Shown here piece after piece: positions 45,920 through 55,568 of a stretch of DNA of 64,000 bases (within the stretch, counting starts at the first letter, position 1; each line of letters begins with the position of its first letter). Source of the DNA: Tritrichomonas musculus (taxonomy: Eukaryota > Parabasalia > Tritrichomonadida > Tritrichomonadidae); the NCBI GenBank assembly GCA_039105265.1, contig JAPFFF010000044.1, positions 496,001 to 560,000 of the forward strand, in the 5' to 3' direction. The notes below the pieces were generated by a model. It saw only the letters and a list, made by a program, of their open reading frames with translations. It had not been told where the DNA came from and searched no databases. The translations under genes and the position numbers were made by a program.

Positions 45920-47257
45920 ATGTATCCAACACTTAATCCGACAGAAGAACAAACTCCTATACCAATTGAATATGCTTACTTTTTAGAAGATGGAGAACAA
46001 GACCCAAGCAAACCTAATCGATATTACTTTAATTTTCCTCAAGAATGGTGTACTTCGAATAGAGGGGAATCAATTGTAGGCGTGAGAAGTATTTATTTAA
46101 TGGCTCGAAGAAGAAAATTAGAATTTGATTTTAGCATTCGAAAATATTTGAGGAAGGACTTTGATGAACTAAAGGCAAAGGAAGAAAAGGCAAAGGAAGA
46201 AAAGGCAGAGGATAAAGATAAAGAAATAAATAATGACGAAATATATGACAAATTACCAAAAAAATCAAAAATAGAATTAACAATCCATGTTATATCTTGG
46301 TTATCGACGGATAATGATATGAGAAAAATATTTGATGATATAAATAACCAATTAGATAAAAAATTTGAGGAATTTAATGAAATTAATAAAAATGAATATA
46401 AAATAACAACTGATGACCTAAAAACAATATATGAACAATATAAAGCTATCACTAAAGAATATATCAATCCATTATTTGGACGTTTTTATTTTGTGAAAGA
46501 TGTGTTAACATTTCTATTTAATGCCCGAGAAAAGTATCAAGAATATCAAACAAAAATCGATAATTGGTTTAAAGAGCATAAAGAAAAGATTATTCCCCTC
46601 TTTCACCAAGATAAGATTGATAGAAGCCGAAGCGATTTTCAAATGGATGGATATTATGATTATGAAAAGAAGGCATTTGTCGAAACCATTTTTTCACCAC
46701 AGAACTTAGAAAAAAATACAATTTCCAAACCATCATTTATATATATGGCACCAGAGATAACAGATTTTCCAACACCTACACCTACACCAACACCAACACC
46801 TACACCAAAACCAATACCAGGGGAAAATGATTTTGTCGAATTAGGTCTATACTATGTTGATTTCAAGATTAATTTTAGAGAAAGTGATAGAACAGATTCT
46901 AACTATAAGAATACTGATTTTGCTGATTTATTTAATATAGGAGATAAACCATATCAAAATAATCCATATAAATTTAATGATAAATGGTGCAGAAGATTAG
47001 ATTTTAAAAATATTTGGGATAGACATTCGTGTAAAGTATATTCATCAATAGCTGAGCAATCAAATAAATATTATTTAGGCAATAGTCAAATATACTTCAG
47101 TCCTATCAAGTACTTCAAACTGAACTCAACTGATCAAAGATTTTGGATAGAATTATATTCAGGGCGTCATAATAATATTCCTGTTCTGGTACCAAACAAT
47201 GAATCATTTGTCATTGAAATGCAATTCTTACCATTTAAGAAGATGCTTTACATTTAA
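45920..47257 (+). CDS. Conserved virion-type protein (element D)
   Basis: Start at 45920 (MYPTLNPTEEQ) is preferred because the homologous sequence in C begins at the same point. The 445-aa product has an N-terminal beta region (YFNFPQEWCTSNRGESIVGV), a lysine/glutamate coiled middle (KAKEEKAKEEKAEDKDKE), a Thr-Pro repeat near residue 295, and a closing beta region with YFKLNSTDQRFWIELYSG and FLPFKKMLYI. It is the first gene before integrase in both C and D. A minor capsid or spike role fits the beta ends and hinge; no domain is certain. Confidence 0.6.
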   Translation: MYPTLNPTEEQTPIPIEYAYFLEDGEQDPSKPNRYYFNFPQEWCTSNRGESIVGVRSIYLMARRRKLEFDFSIRKYLRKDFDELKAKEEKAKEEKAEDKDKEINNDEIYDKLPKKSKIELTIHVISWLSTDNDMRKIFDDINNQLDKKFEEFNEINKNEYKITTDDLKTIYEQYKAITKEYINPLFGRFYFVKDVLTFLFNAREKYQEYQTKIDNWFKEHKEKIIPLFHQDKIDRSRSDFQMDGYYDYEKKAFVETIFSPQNLEKNTISKPSFIYMAPEITDFPTPTPTPTPTPTPKPIPGENDFVELGLYYVDFKINFRESDRTDSNYKNTDFADLFNIGDKPYQNNPYKFNDKWCRRLDFKNIWDRHSCKVYSSIAEQSNKYYLGNSQIYFSPIKYFKLNSTDQRFWIELYSGRHNNIPVLVPNNESFVIEMQFLPFKKMLYI

Positions 47258-47268
47258 GACTAATTTAA

Positions 47269-48387
47269 ATGAACAAAAAGCATTTTAAGACAATTAATGA
47301 GCTTCATTCTTTTTTTCCTTGGAGATCTGCCTCTAAATTTGTTCCACTCGCAAAACGATATGGATTCACAGAAGAAGCCGCATTAGATTATTTAAGGAAG
47401 ATAGTACATGATGTAAAGGTACCAAAGGCAAAGTTTATGAATATCTATTCTAAACACTCTGGGGGATATCAAATGGACACATTCATCAATGATAAGACAA
47501 AGGATGGTCTCAACTATTTGATGCTAATTAATATTAACACAAGAAAAGCATATTGTTATCCAATGAAGGGGAAAGGTGCAAAAGAAGTAGTCAAGGCATT
47601 AAATAAATTTTTTGAGGACGAGCCAGATGTCTATTCGATAACATCAGACCAGGATGCTGCTTACTTGTCCAATGATGTATTACAGTTGATGAAGACCAAA
47701 AATATTGTTTACACTACTACCGAGGATAATAATCATAATGTACTAGGTATCATAAATAGGTTCATGAGAACGATTAGAGACATGGTAGGCGAGAACAGGT
47801 TCATCAATGAGAAAGAAATGGATAGTTTAATAGATTCATACAACAATTCTCCCCACAGATCATTGGACTATAAGATACCAAACGAGATGACAGAGAAAGA
47901 TGAAAAAGAATATGTAAAAACCAAGTCGCAAAACAATCCATATGACTTTAAACCAAATGATAGAGTTAGAATTATTCAGGCTAAGGAGCCATTTTCGAAG
48001 CGCAGGAACAAGGTAAGCAAGGAAGCATATATAGTTGATTCAAAGGCTGGGAACCAATTTATAATTAAGTCCAAAGATGAGTCAATAGACAAACTCCCTG
48101 GTTATAGGTTAATCAAGACACAAAACAAAAATAAAGGTTCAAAGGGCAATGAGGCTGAAGTGCCTCTGGCCAAAACACTTAAGGGAGGCAAGAGAGGTAT
48201 TGTGGAGAAGATTATTTCTTATGATACAACAAAGAACAAATATAAAATTAAATACAGCGAAGGAACAGAAGACATCATACCGGCTAAAAATTTACGAGAA
48301 GGTGCTCCAACAAAGCTATCTAATCTTGAAGTGGATTACTGGTCAAAGAAGAAAAATATACCCAACAATATAAAGAAATGGATTTAA
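47269..48387 (+). CDS. Maverick (rve-type) integrase (element D)
   Basis: The 372-aa product has an N-terminal helical region (KFVPLAKRYGFTEEAALDYL), a catalytic core with GYQMDTFIN (Asp about residue 70), YLMLININTRKAYCYPM, SITSDQDAAYLS (Asp about 127), HNVLGIINRFMRTIRD and YNNSPHRSLDYKIPNEMT, and a C-terminal SH3-like fold (FKPNDRVRII, KEAYIVDSK) with an extra basic domain. This enzyme inserts the linear element into host DNA. It follows the virion gene by 11 bp and precedes the ATPase by 10 bp, so the genes are likely expressed as a set. Confidence 0.85.
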   Translation: MNKKHFKTINELHSFFPWRSASKFVPLAKRYGFTEEAALDYLRKIVHDVKVPKAKFMNIYSKHSGGYQMDTFINDKTKDGLNYLMLININTRKAYCYPMKGKGAKEVVKALNKFFEDEPDVYSITSDQDAAYLSNDVLQLMKTKNIVYTTTEDNNHNVLGIINRFMRTIRDMVGENRFINEKEMDSLIDSYNNSPHRSLDYKIPNEMTEKDEKEYVKTKSQNNPYDFKPNDRVRIIQAKEPFSKRRNKVSKEAYIVDSKAGNQFIIKSKDESIDKLPGYRLIKTQNKNKGSKGNEAEVPLAKTLKGGKRGIVEKIISYDTTKNKYKIKYSEGTEDIIPAKNLREGAPTKLSNLEVDYWSKKKNIPNNIKKWI

Positions 48388-48397
48388 CCACAAATAA

Positions 48398-49252
48398 ATG
48401 TCTAAACAAATAATGAAAGAAGTAGAGTCCTTAATCCAAAAGACAATGAAGAAGAACCAGAAAGAGATAGAGGCAGCACTGATGAAACCTCTCCATCCTT
48501 CCTATCCTTTTAGTACGAATGGAATTTATTTTCTTATTGGTAAACCAGGTGCAGGTAAGAGTTATTGGTTGTGGAAACACATACTAATTACTGAACGTCT
48601 ATTTAAGCATCCGTACTATCAAAAAATAATATTTTGCTCAAGTTCTGGAAAAGCAGACAAAACGGCTGAGGCAATGAGTAAAGAGGTAAAGACACCAATA
48701 GTATATCTTAATGAAGCCCAATTGATGGATTACCTAAAGAAACACCTCAAAAGAAAAATAAAATATTATGCAATGGTTAAACATGTATTATCTAAGATGA
48801 AGGAAACAAATGAAGAAATGCAAAGACTTATAAACAAGCACTCCCTCCAAGAAATAGATGATAGAATAGTATATATAGCCAATAAGTTAGTAAAATACCA
48901 AACCTCTTCTTACCCATATAACACACTAATAATATTGGATGACTGTGCAGGAAGCGATTTGTTAACACATAATAATACTGAATTCCTTAGACTATTAACC
49001 AAGACAAGACATTATAATATTACTTGCATCATGGCTATTCAGACAATCAGATTCGTACACATAAATGCAAAAAGATTGGCCACGGATATCATATGCTATA
49101 GTGGATACTCAGAAGAAGATTTTACTTCCTTGCTTCAACAAACAAATAACAACCTTAATATCAAGAAGACGGTAAAAGAATATTTACAGCATAGAGATCT
49201 TCATTCAAAATTTATTATGAACATAACCGCCAATAAATATTACTTTGACTGA
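48398..49252 (+). CDS. Genome-packaging ATPase (element D)
   Basis: The 284-aa product has Walker A LIGKPGAGKSYW at residues about 47-55, Walker B LIILDDCAGS near 185, and LLTKTRHYNITCIMAIQT beyond it. This is the FtsK/HerA-type ATPase that packages DNA in Polintons and large DNA viruses. It is collinear with the C ATPase. The start reads CAAATAAATG, and the gene lies in the integrase-ATPase-core gene run shared with C. Confidence 0.85.
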   Translation: MSKQIMKEVESLIQKTMKKNQKEIEAALMKPLHPSYPFSTNGIYFLIGKPGAGKSYWLWKHILITERLFKHPYYQKIIFCSSSGKADKTAEAMSKEVKTPIVYLNEAQLMDYLKKHLKRKIKYYAMVKHVLSKMKETNEEMQRLINKHSLQEIDDRIVYIANKLVKYQTSSYPYNTLIILDDCAGSDLLTHNNTEFLRLLTKTRHYNITCIMAIQTIRFVHINAKRLATDIICYSGYSEEDFTSLLQQTNNNLNIKKTVKEYLQHRDLHSKFIMNITANKYYFD

Positions 49253-49264
49253 TATTAAAAGACA

Positions 49265-49768
49265 ATGGAAGCAATTTCTGATACAGGAAGGATTGAACAA
49301 AATTCTGGTGGTGGATTTTTTAATCGTGCATGGAATTCGGTAAAATCTGGTGTTGGTAAAGTAGGCAAATTCATTGGTGATAGTGCAGTTGGTAAAGTTG
49401 GTAAATGGGCTTGGAAAAATAAGGCACCAATATTAAATACTATAGGAGGAGCAACACAAGCTTTGGGAACAATAACGGGTAATCCAGCAGCAATAGGTAT
49501 AGGTAAAGGATTGACAACAATAGCAAGTGGAATAAGAGAAGGAGAAGTAAAGGCAGCATTAGAAAAGAATATAGCAGAAAGACAACCTAATCCGCTAGGT
49601 AGTAATGTAATGTATGCAGATTTTCCACGCATTCATTATTCGAGAAAGCCAGCTGCTTATAAAATATATCAGAACAGAAGTAAATATGTGGATGAAGCAG
49701 AAGCACATATAGCGAAATTGAATAAAAGAAAGAGAAAGAAATCAAGAAAAACAAAGAAAACTCAATAA
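49265..49768 (+). CDS. Gly/Lys-rich core-type protein with basic tail (D)
   Basis: The 167-aa product has a glycine-rich N-terminus, amphipathic repeats VGKVGKFIGDSAVGKVGKW, a hydrophobic centre (ILNTIGGATQALGTITGN) and a strongly basic tail (KLNKRKRKKSRKTKKTQ). The C equivalent at 31238 has the same place and build. A DNA-binding or membrane-active minor core protein is the best guess, by analogy with adenovirus-like core proteins. Confidence 0.55.
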   Translation: MEAISDTGRIEQNSGGGFFNRAWNSVKSGVGKVGKFIGDSAVGKVGKWAWKNKAPILNTIGGATQALGTITGNPAAIGIGKGLTTIASGIREGEVKAALEKNIAERQPNPLGSNVMYADFPRIHYSRKPAAYKIYQNRSKYVDEAEAHIAKLNKRKRKKSRKTKKTQ

Positions 49769-49799
49769 AACTCAAAAAAATGATTTTTTTATCAATTAA

Positions 49800-50342
49800 A
49801 TGTCTAAGCATTTGACAGGATCAAAAAGATTGCAGGTAATACAGAACTGGCTTAATGGTCGTGAGGACCCTGATTGGGATGTACTTCCTACCAAAAAAGA
49901 AAACAAATATATAGTAAAAAGAAGAGAGCAACCATTAACGAAACCACCACCTGAACCATTAACTAAAACAGAAACGATTGAAGAAAAAGTTGTTGGTCAG
50001 AATTCCGACCCACCTGAAGAAATACCAAAACCCAAAAAACCAATAATAGAAGAACAACCAAAACAAGTATATGATCCAACAATAAATATAGAAATACTAA
50101 ACCAATTAAAGCTATTGGGTGAAGAGTTTAAAAACGAAAGGGCTAAGAAAGAACAGAAGAAAATGATAAAAGATGTAATACAAAAACAAATGAGAAAACC
50201 ATATTATCCACAGTATACTCAGCCACAATACTTCCAAGAACCAAATCAAATAGAAGACGAATCAGAAGAGGAACCAATACCAGTAATCCCACCTCAACCT
50301 ATTCGTAGAAGGCGAAATAATATTTTCTCTGATATGATTTAA
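49800..50342 (+). CDS. Conserved charged protein upstream of capsid (D)
   Basis: Homologue of 31905 in C: N-terminal VIQNWLNGREDPDWDVLPTK, a proline/lysine-rich disordered middle, the helix LEILNQLKLLGEEFKNERAK-type, and an acidic Glu/Pro tail followed by RRRR-like basic residues. The start has CAATTAAATG. Placed directly before the capsid gene, so scaffold or assembly factor is a fair guess. No known domain. Confidence 0.6.
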   Translation: MSKHLTGSKRLQVIQNWLNGREDPDWDVLPTKKENKYIVKRREQPLTKPPPEPLTKTETIEEKVVGQNSDPPEEIPKPKKPIIEEQPKQVYDPTINIEILNQLKLLGEEFKNERAKKEQKKMIKDVIQKQMRKPYYPQYTQPQYFQEPNQIEDESEEEPIPVIPPQPIRRRRNNIFSDMI

Positions 50343-50373
50343 TTTGCTTTTATTATTTTTCTCAAAAGAAAAT

Positions 50374-51987
50374 ATGTTAAATCCAGAAATTGAACTAAGG
50401 ACGTCAGCAGAAACATGTACCCAAATTGCTAGCTATTTTGATATTGTTGATAATTGTATAGCCTTGTCTGATACCAACAAGCAATACACAATTAGTCCTC
50501 AAACATCTTATTCTCCATCGCCTCCAATTCATAAAGGTTCATATACAAGTGCAATTATATCACCTAACACAAACAATACAGCAGACATATATAATGGATT
50601 TATTAGAGCTGATATGGAGGTAAAGATTAAAGAAGCTGCTGGTAGTAAGATAACTGCAGCAGAAGGCGATGGATATCAATTCAACAGAGTATGGTTTGGT
50701 TTCAAGGATGCTAGAGATGCTGTTGAGAAATATGAAATAGTAGCTAACGGAATAACGATATATACCCAGAACTTTGGTTGTGAAGAATCGTTCTTAACTG
50801 CATGTTGTGCGAATGAAACAACAAAGAGAGCAGATGTATATTCAAAGGCAAGACATAAAGATATATGGAATGGTAAATCAGGCAGCAGAACAGGATTTAT
50901 TGTTGATTTTGCACCAGGATGGGAAGACAAAAAATATAAAATTCACTTGAAGATTGATTTAAGAAGGTTCTTACCATTATCAAATATTAAATACCTTCCA
51001 GCATTCGCAGGCAAAATTGAACTCCGATTATTCTTTTCATGTGCTGGTATGGTATGTTGTCCAATGGGTCCAGGAAAAGCCTTTGATTATGATTATAGTG
51101 TCAATTCAAAATATAAATTAAATGAAATTACTAATGAATTTATCCCAATTGGTGAACCAATTAAAATGTATACTGATAAACCAACTGCTAAAGATGGAGT
51201 AACAGAACTTACAGTAGAAAATAGAACATTTCAGGAAGTTGATTACTCCGTTACTGAGTGTTCATCTATTATCCCTTGCTTTGGTATAGAGGATAATATT
51301 TACTCTAGTCTAGTACAACGATATGCAGACCCAACTCATCCACTTACATTTCCAACCCAAACGATATCTATTTACACTACTACTACTCCATTAAAGAACC
51401 CTAATGACAAGACTACTTGCACAATCACTCCTCGCTTTGTTGACTCAATTTACTTATTATTTCCTGTGAAGCATACTCATCATACATACTTTAAGAATCC
51501 TAACTTTAAGTCCTTCCAATTAAACTGTGGAGGTTACGGTAACATTCCTGCAAAGCCATTTGGCACTACAGATGAATACCCAGAGTTCTTAGAATATTGT
51601 CAGAACGCAATGAACGTGAATGGAGGACAAAGTGGTTTTAATAAGGAAGTGGTAAACAGTTTAACTCATTGTGATAGAGATAAGACTACTAATAAACCTA
51701 AATTTGGTTATTCGAAGGGAATTTATTCAAATGACAAGAGTAGTTTCTTTATCGGATTACCTACAGAAACTGATAATACATATCAACAAGGATTAACCTC
51801 TTTGTCACCTATTAATTTTGAAATAAATGTAACACAAGAAACAGGTGACAATACATATGCAAAAGCTACTCAAACTCCACCTTTAATATGTCTCTTATTT
51901 GATTCATCTATATCTATCTTAGTTCAACCAAATGGTATGCCACCTTTAGTACGCCTTGGCAATTATGACTTGACCTCAAGGGATTAA
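50374..51987 (+). CDS. Double jelly-roll major capsid protein (element D)
   Basis: Start at 50374 (MLNPEIELRTSAE) matches the C homologue; an upstream non-ATG start is less likely. The 537-aa product has IASYFDIVDNCIALSDTNKQ, NTADIYNGFIRADM, VWFGFKDARDAVEKYEIVAN, LRRFLPLSNIKYLPAFAGKI, FVDSIYLLFPVKHTHHTYFK, GGYGNIPAKPFG, FIGLPTETDNTYQQG and the ending VQPNGMPPLVRLGNYD. This two-barrel layout is that of Polinton DJR shell proteins. It lies in the conserved integrase-to-capsid run. Confidence 0.8.
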   Translation: MLNPEIELRTSAETCTQIASYFDIVDNCIALSDTNKQYTISPQTSYSPSPPIHKGSYTSAIISPNTNNTADIYNGFIRADMEVKIKEAAGSKITAAEGDGYQFNRVWFGFKDARDAVEKYEIVANGITIYTQNFGCEESFLTACCANETTKRADVYSKARHKDIWNGKSGSRTGFIVDFAPGWEDKKYKIHLKIDLRRFLPLSNIKYLPAFAGKIELRLFFSCAGMVCCPMGPGKAFDYDYSVNSKYKLNEITNEFIPIGEPIKMYTDKPTAKDGVTELTVENRTFQEVDYSVTECSSIIPCFGIEDNIYSSLVQRYADPTHPLTFPTQTISIYTTTTPLKNPNDKTTCTITPRFVDSIYLLFPVKHTHHTYFKNPNFKSFQLNCGGYGNIPAKPFGTTDEYPEFLEYCQNAMNVNGGQSGFNKEVVNSLTHCDRDKTTNKPKFGYSKGIYSNDKSSFFIGLPTETDNTYQQGLTSLSPINFEINVTQETGDNTYAKATQTPPLICLLFDSSISILVQPNGMPPLVRLGNYDLTSRD

Positions 51988-52055
51988 ATAACAAAAATAA
52001 TTGCGTCTTTCTATTTTAATTATATTTTTTTATTATCACTATACATAAATACAAA

Positions 52056-52691
52056 ATGACAGAAGAACAAGCAATCGAATTTGTTACACTGAACGAATAT
52101 TTTGTTACAATAAATGAGTATCCTGATTATGAGATACTTAACCAGTATCCATTCACTATTAGACGAAAGGATAATCATTATGAAGTAAAGGAACGAGTAA
52201 ACAAAAGTAATGGATATCCAAGTGTAAATCTTAATGGAAACAAGATAGATAAGCATAGAATAATTGCCAAACAGTTCATATCAAATGACGACCCAAAACA
52301 TAAAACACAAGTGGATCATATATCAAAAGACAGAACGGATTATCATTTGAGCAATCTTCGTTGGGTTTCAGCAAGTGAAAATAACAGAAATGCTTCATCA
52401 AGAAATGGTGTTAAATACGAGTTTGTTGACGATATACCAGATGAGGCTATAGTTACTCACTATGACCTAAAGAATGAAAGAAGAGTATTTGATGAAAATA
52501 AGTATTATTACTATTATGATGAAGAAACGGAAGAAGATGTTTTCTATGAACAAATAACTGATGATGTTTATAGGATAATGCACATAAATACAGAAAAAGG
52601 AGGACGTAAAATGATTAAAACAAGAGATATTAATCACAAACCAACTTCTATGTTAATACATACTTTCAAACAACAATACGGATTAGACTAA
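52056..52691 (+). CDS. HNH (NUMOD4-like) endonuclease (element D)
   Basis: The 211-aa product parallels the element B nuclease at 18145 along its whole length: EYPDYEILNQYPFTI, YPSVNLNGNKIDKHRIIAKQ, the HNH core QVDHISKDRTDYHLSNLRWV, SASENNRNASS, then the tyrosine-rich acidic extension (YEFVDDIPDEAI, ENKYYYYYDEETEEDVFYEQ). It should cleave DNA. It sits just after the capsid gene and has no counterpart in C, so it was gained or lost independently of the core genes. Confidence 0.8.
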   Translation: MTEEQAIEFVTLNEYFVTINEYPDYEILNQYPFTIRRKDNHYEVKERVNKSNGYPSVNLNGNKIDKHRIIAKQFISNDDPKHKTQVDHISKDRTDYHLSNLRWVSASENNRNASSRNGVKYEFVDDIPDEAIVTHYDLKNERRVFDENKYYYYYDEETEEDVFYEQITDDVYRIMHINTEKGGRKMIKTRDINHKPTSMLIHTFKQQYGLD

Positions 52692-52727
52692 AAAATTTTA
52701 ATTATATTTTTTTTATTTCCATACAAA

Positions 52728-53177
52728 ATGCAAGACCAATATAAAGTATATGATTACATCAATAATGTTATTTCCCTCGCTGATAACCCAGAAGATTTTA
52801 AGGAAAGTAATTTCGCTATCCTTTGTGATCGATATCCAATTCAACTTTCAAAAAATAAATATTTAGCAAAAGTCATCTACATATCAATTAAGGCGGACAA
52901 GAACGTATGGAGGATATATCCAGACAAAATTAAAGAATATGATATAGAACACATAGTATTAAATACTAACTCAAGAAGGAAAATTAATTATAAAATGCAA
53001 GAGTTTTTTGTTAATGGTTCAAATAAGGAACAAGAATATGGAGAATACAGTTACTACAATTATTCAATAGAATTAGCATCTAAAAAGACTAAAACAATGA
53101 TAGAGGAATTACGTAAGAAATATGAATTAAATACACCTGAACTATTTATCGGTCTTCATCAAGAGCTAGTTCTGTAA
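52728..53177 (+). CDS. Hypothetical 149-aa protein (element D)
   Basis: A mixed helical/strand sequence with YKVYDYINNVISLADNPEDF, a strand YLAKVIYISIKADKNVW and a helical end (TKTMIEELRKKYELNTPELF). It follows the HNH gene by 36 bp. No counterpart is seen in A, B or C and no family is recognised, so it may be accessory cargo that travelled with the nuclease. Confidence 0.5.
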   Translation: MQDQYKVYDYINNVISLADNPEDFKESNFAILCDRYPIQLSKNKYLAKVIYISIKADKNVWRIYPDKIKEYDIEHIVLNTNSRRKINYKMQEFFVNGSNKEQEYGEYSYYNYSIELASKKTKTMIEELRKKYELNTPELFIGLHQELVL

Positions 53178-53216
53178 GTCGGAATCTCGACCAACCAATT
53201 TTTTTTTGAAAAAGAA

Positions 53217-53645
53217 ATGAATAAGTACGGAAAGCCCAATTCAACAACAGTTGGAGCAGAGGGGACAATGTTTAATGAAGGAACTAAGACTGAGAAGACA
53301 ATAGAGTTTAATCACTTTGGCATATTTTCTAATGACAATACTTACGCAGTTACGTTTAACCCAAGAATTAATAGACCACCAACAAAGTATATGGAAAACA
53401 AACCAGTCAAACCACCAAAGAGTAATCAACATAAAACAAAACCATTACACGAACCACCTGTTAGTATTACAGATGGAGGGTATTATTTGAAGAAAGATAA
53501 AGCACCCAAAGCTCCTATTCTTCCTCCATACTTAAAGAAACCAGAGAAATTAGGAGAAATACAAGGTAGAGCGGATGAAAGAAATAAAGGAAGGATTGGA
53601 TACTTTAAACCAATTAATGTTAAGCAAGCTAATATTCATTACTGA
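53217..53645 (+). CDS. Conserved basic protein with GTMFNE motif (D)
   Basis: The 142-aa product has AEGTMFNEGTKTEK and NTYAVTFNPRINRP near the start, like the C protein at 31653, then a long lysine/proline-rich tail with KPLHEPPVSITDGGYYLKK. The start reads GAAAGAAATG. The C equivalent is placed earlier in the order, so this gene has moved. A nucleic-acid-binding virion protein is possible. Confidence 0.5.
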   Translation: MNKYGKPNSTTVGAEGTMFNEGTKTEKTIEFNHFGIFSNDNTYAVTFNPRINRPPTKYMENKPVKPPKSNQHKTKPLHEPPVSITDGGYYLKKDKAPKAPILPPYLKKPEKLGEIQGRADERNKGRIGYFKPINVKQANIHY

Positions 53646-53673
53646 TTGATTATCAACTTTTTTTCGAAAGGAA

Positions 53674-54201
53674 ATGATAAAGAAGAGATCCAACAATGCT
53701 GGAGTTAACGCGAACGTTTCATTAGAACCTCAAGCAGCAGCACAGTCAACAAGCAATATAAATAATAATATTATTATAAACAAAAGGGATGATGGAAAAG
53801 AAGAAATTGTTATCACTCGTAATGTTGAATTAGAAGAGAATCAAGAAGAAGAAGCAAAGGATGTTAAGTACGTGATACTTGAAACGTATGCAAAAATATT
53901 GTTAGACCAGGACAAAGCATTATTATCCAACTTAATATCAAAGAATTGTATAATTGTCCCTGTTACTGCCTTATCTAATATAATTAAAACAATTATTAAG
54001 GCGGAAGTGGTAGAAATAAGTCTTGATGAGGATGTAGGTTGTTGTGCAGGGAAAGCTAATCCGATACGTAAGATAGATTCCATTAAGATAGTAAATGATA
54101 ATGGAGAAGTATGTACTGATTTCAAACAAGTATATAACAAAGAATATAATGAATTAGTTAACAAATATCATTTGTGTCTTAAGCATGCAGTTAATATGTA
54201 A
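53674..54201 (+). CDS. Conserved protein with Asn-rich linker (D)
   Basis: The 175-aa product is nearly collinear with 34516 in C: MIKKRSNNAGVNANVSLEP, INNNIIINKRDDGKEEIVIT, LETYAKILLDQDKALLSNLI, DVGCCAGKANPIRKIDSIKI, DFKQVYNKEYNELVNKYH. It is conserved also in lineage B at 12200. Function unknown, but its retention across all lineages here argues for a core role. Confidence 0.65.
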   Translation: MIKKRSNNAGVNANVSLEPQAAAQSTSNINNNIIINKRDDGKEEIVITRNVELEENQEEEAKDVKYVILETYAKILLDQDKALLSNLISKNCIIVPVTALSNIIKTIIKAEVVEISLDEDVGCCAGKANPIRKIDSIKIVNDNGEVCTDFKQVYNKEYNELVNKYHLCLKHAVNM

Positions 54202-54230
54202 TTATTATTTGTTTTTTTATTTTTATCAAA

Positions 54231-54515
54231 ATGACGAGTAAAATAGACCTAAACCAATTCAAGAAAACAGAAGTAATAAAGAAATTGTCCAAATCGAAGT
54301 CAAGTGAGAATCTGAAAGAAATAGTTGATACTCCGAAAAGAGGCAGGAAGAGTAAATATAATACCCCTGAAGAAAGACTTGAAGCCAGACGACAACAACA
54401 AAAAGAATATAGACAAAGAAAGAAGCAAGAGTTAGAGGAATTGAAGAAAATTGCTCAATTCGCTGCGAGCACTCGCGAAGCTCAAATGGTTACTGCTGAG
54501 AAGAAAGAAGCATGA
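54231..54515 (+). CDS. bZIP-like DNA-binding protein (element D)
   Basis: The 94-aa homologue of the C protein at 42468, with RGRKSKYNTPEERLEARRQQ and QKEYRQRKKQELEELKKIAQ as the basic region and short zipper. It is convergent with the winged-helix-like gene at 54681, with two hairpin-bearing repeats between them. Likely a transcription regulator. Confidence 0.6.
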   Translation: MTSKIDLNQFKKTEVIKKLSKSKSSENLKEIVDTPKRGRKSKYNTPEERLEARRQQQKEYRQRKKQELEELKKIAQFAASTREAQMVTAEKKEA

Positions 54516-54555
54516 AAACAAAAAAACTTCATCTTATTTTTGGTTTGGGTGAACA

Positions 54556-54676
54556 GGTTAGTTCTAACCCTATTTTTCTAACCATTCAGAGTCATCTGAT
54601 AAACAAAAATATAAGATGATTTTTTTAGTATTTTTGGTCCTTGGGTTAACAGGTTAGTTCTAACCCTATTTTTCTA
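54556..54676. terminator. Duplicated hairpin segment between convergent genes
   Basis: GGTTAG-TT-CTAACC hairpins at 54556-54569 and 54652-54665 each continue into CCTATTTTTCTAACC. The 96-bp spaced direct repeats lie between two convergent stops, and an inverted pair (CTTCATCTTATTTTTG-like near 54527 and its complement near 54605) lies around the first. The arrangement suggests a two-way transcription end. Confidence 0.5.
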
Positions 54677-54680
54677 ACCT

Positions 54681-55568
54681 TTACAATTTACTCACATACA
54701 TAATGTTATGAACCTTTGTTATCTTCCATTTGCCTGTCTGTTCAATCTTTTCTGTTAATTGTGCAAATGTTAATTTCTGTCCAAACTCTTTGGCATATCT
54801 CTGCTGAACATCCTTTAACAATAATCTATCAATGTTTGGATAATTGTTCTGCATAAACTTGGCTAAATCGTAATCAGACTCATCAAACTGCCTATCGATT
54901 TCTTCCTGTTCAGCTCTCATACGTTGAACTTCACGCAAAGTATATTCATATAATCTCTGTTTGGCCTCACACTTACTGCAACGTTTATTGGAACTTGAAT
55001 TGATATTAAATATTTTAGTATTAATCCTCGTAATACAGCATCTAAGCTTCAATAAGGTATTGTAATCAATATGAAATTCATTAACCTTACTTCTTAAGCT
55101 CTCATGATTATTATTGTTTTCCATATCATACCAGTAATAACAGAATACATCATATATACAGTTAGCGTATCTTTCAATAAACTCTTTATATTTCTCAAAG
55201 TCTTCACTCTCCAAAAGTTCACTTGTACTCATCACTACTTTATCGCACTTCTCATTCATAGCATTGTGGTCACAATAATAACCAACAAACTGTACATTCA
55301 TTTTACGTAGAAACTTCTTAAGTTCTGCACTATCTGTCTTTAATACTTCTATTTCATTAAATATTGGTTCAAATGGTTTTGTCTGTGATATTGGCATTAT
55401 CTTTGGAAGACTTGAAATCATAGTGAAAACGTCTTTGATATATTTATTGTTGTGCTCAAACTTAGCATCATAAGCATCAGGATTATAGTTATTGGTTAGC
55501 AAATCCCTCATAATCATTCTCTTTGTGTTTAATTCCTTCTCACAACTAACTTCCAAGTAGTTATACAT
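54681..55568 (-). CDS. Hypothetical protein with winged-helix-like C-terminus (D)
   Basis: Start at 55568 (MYNYLEVSCEKEL) is preferred; an earlier in-frame ATG at 55601 lies inside the fold-back arm. About 295 residues: a helical N-terminal part, one CSKC pair near residue 210, and a C-terminal segment LLLKDVQQRYAKEFGQKLTF followed by a K-I-T-K strand that has the look of a small winged-helix domain. It takes the place occupied by the KilA-N gene in C. Function unknown. Confidence 0.5.
   Translation of the reverse strand: MYNYLEVSCEKELNTKRMIMRDLLTNNYNPDAYDAKFEHNNKYIKDVFTMISSLPKIMPISQTKPFEPIFNEIEVLKTDSAELKKFLRKMNVQFVGYYCDHNAMNEKCDKVVMSTSELLESEDFEKYKEFIERYANCIYDVFCYYWYDMENNNNHESLRSKVNEFHIDYNTLLKLRCCITRINTKIFNINSSSNKRCSKCEAKQRLYEYTLREVQRMRAEQEEIDRQFDESDYDLAKFMQNNYPNIDRLLLKDVQQRYAKEFGQKLTFAQLTEKIEQTGKWKITKVHNIMYVSKL

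Noticed and set aside
46093-46467. Minus-strand serine/phenylalanine-rich ORF
   Set aside because: Antisense of the lysine/glutamate-rich coil of the 45920 gene; composition is explained by the reverse reading.
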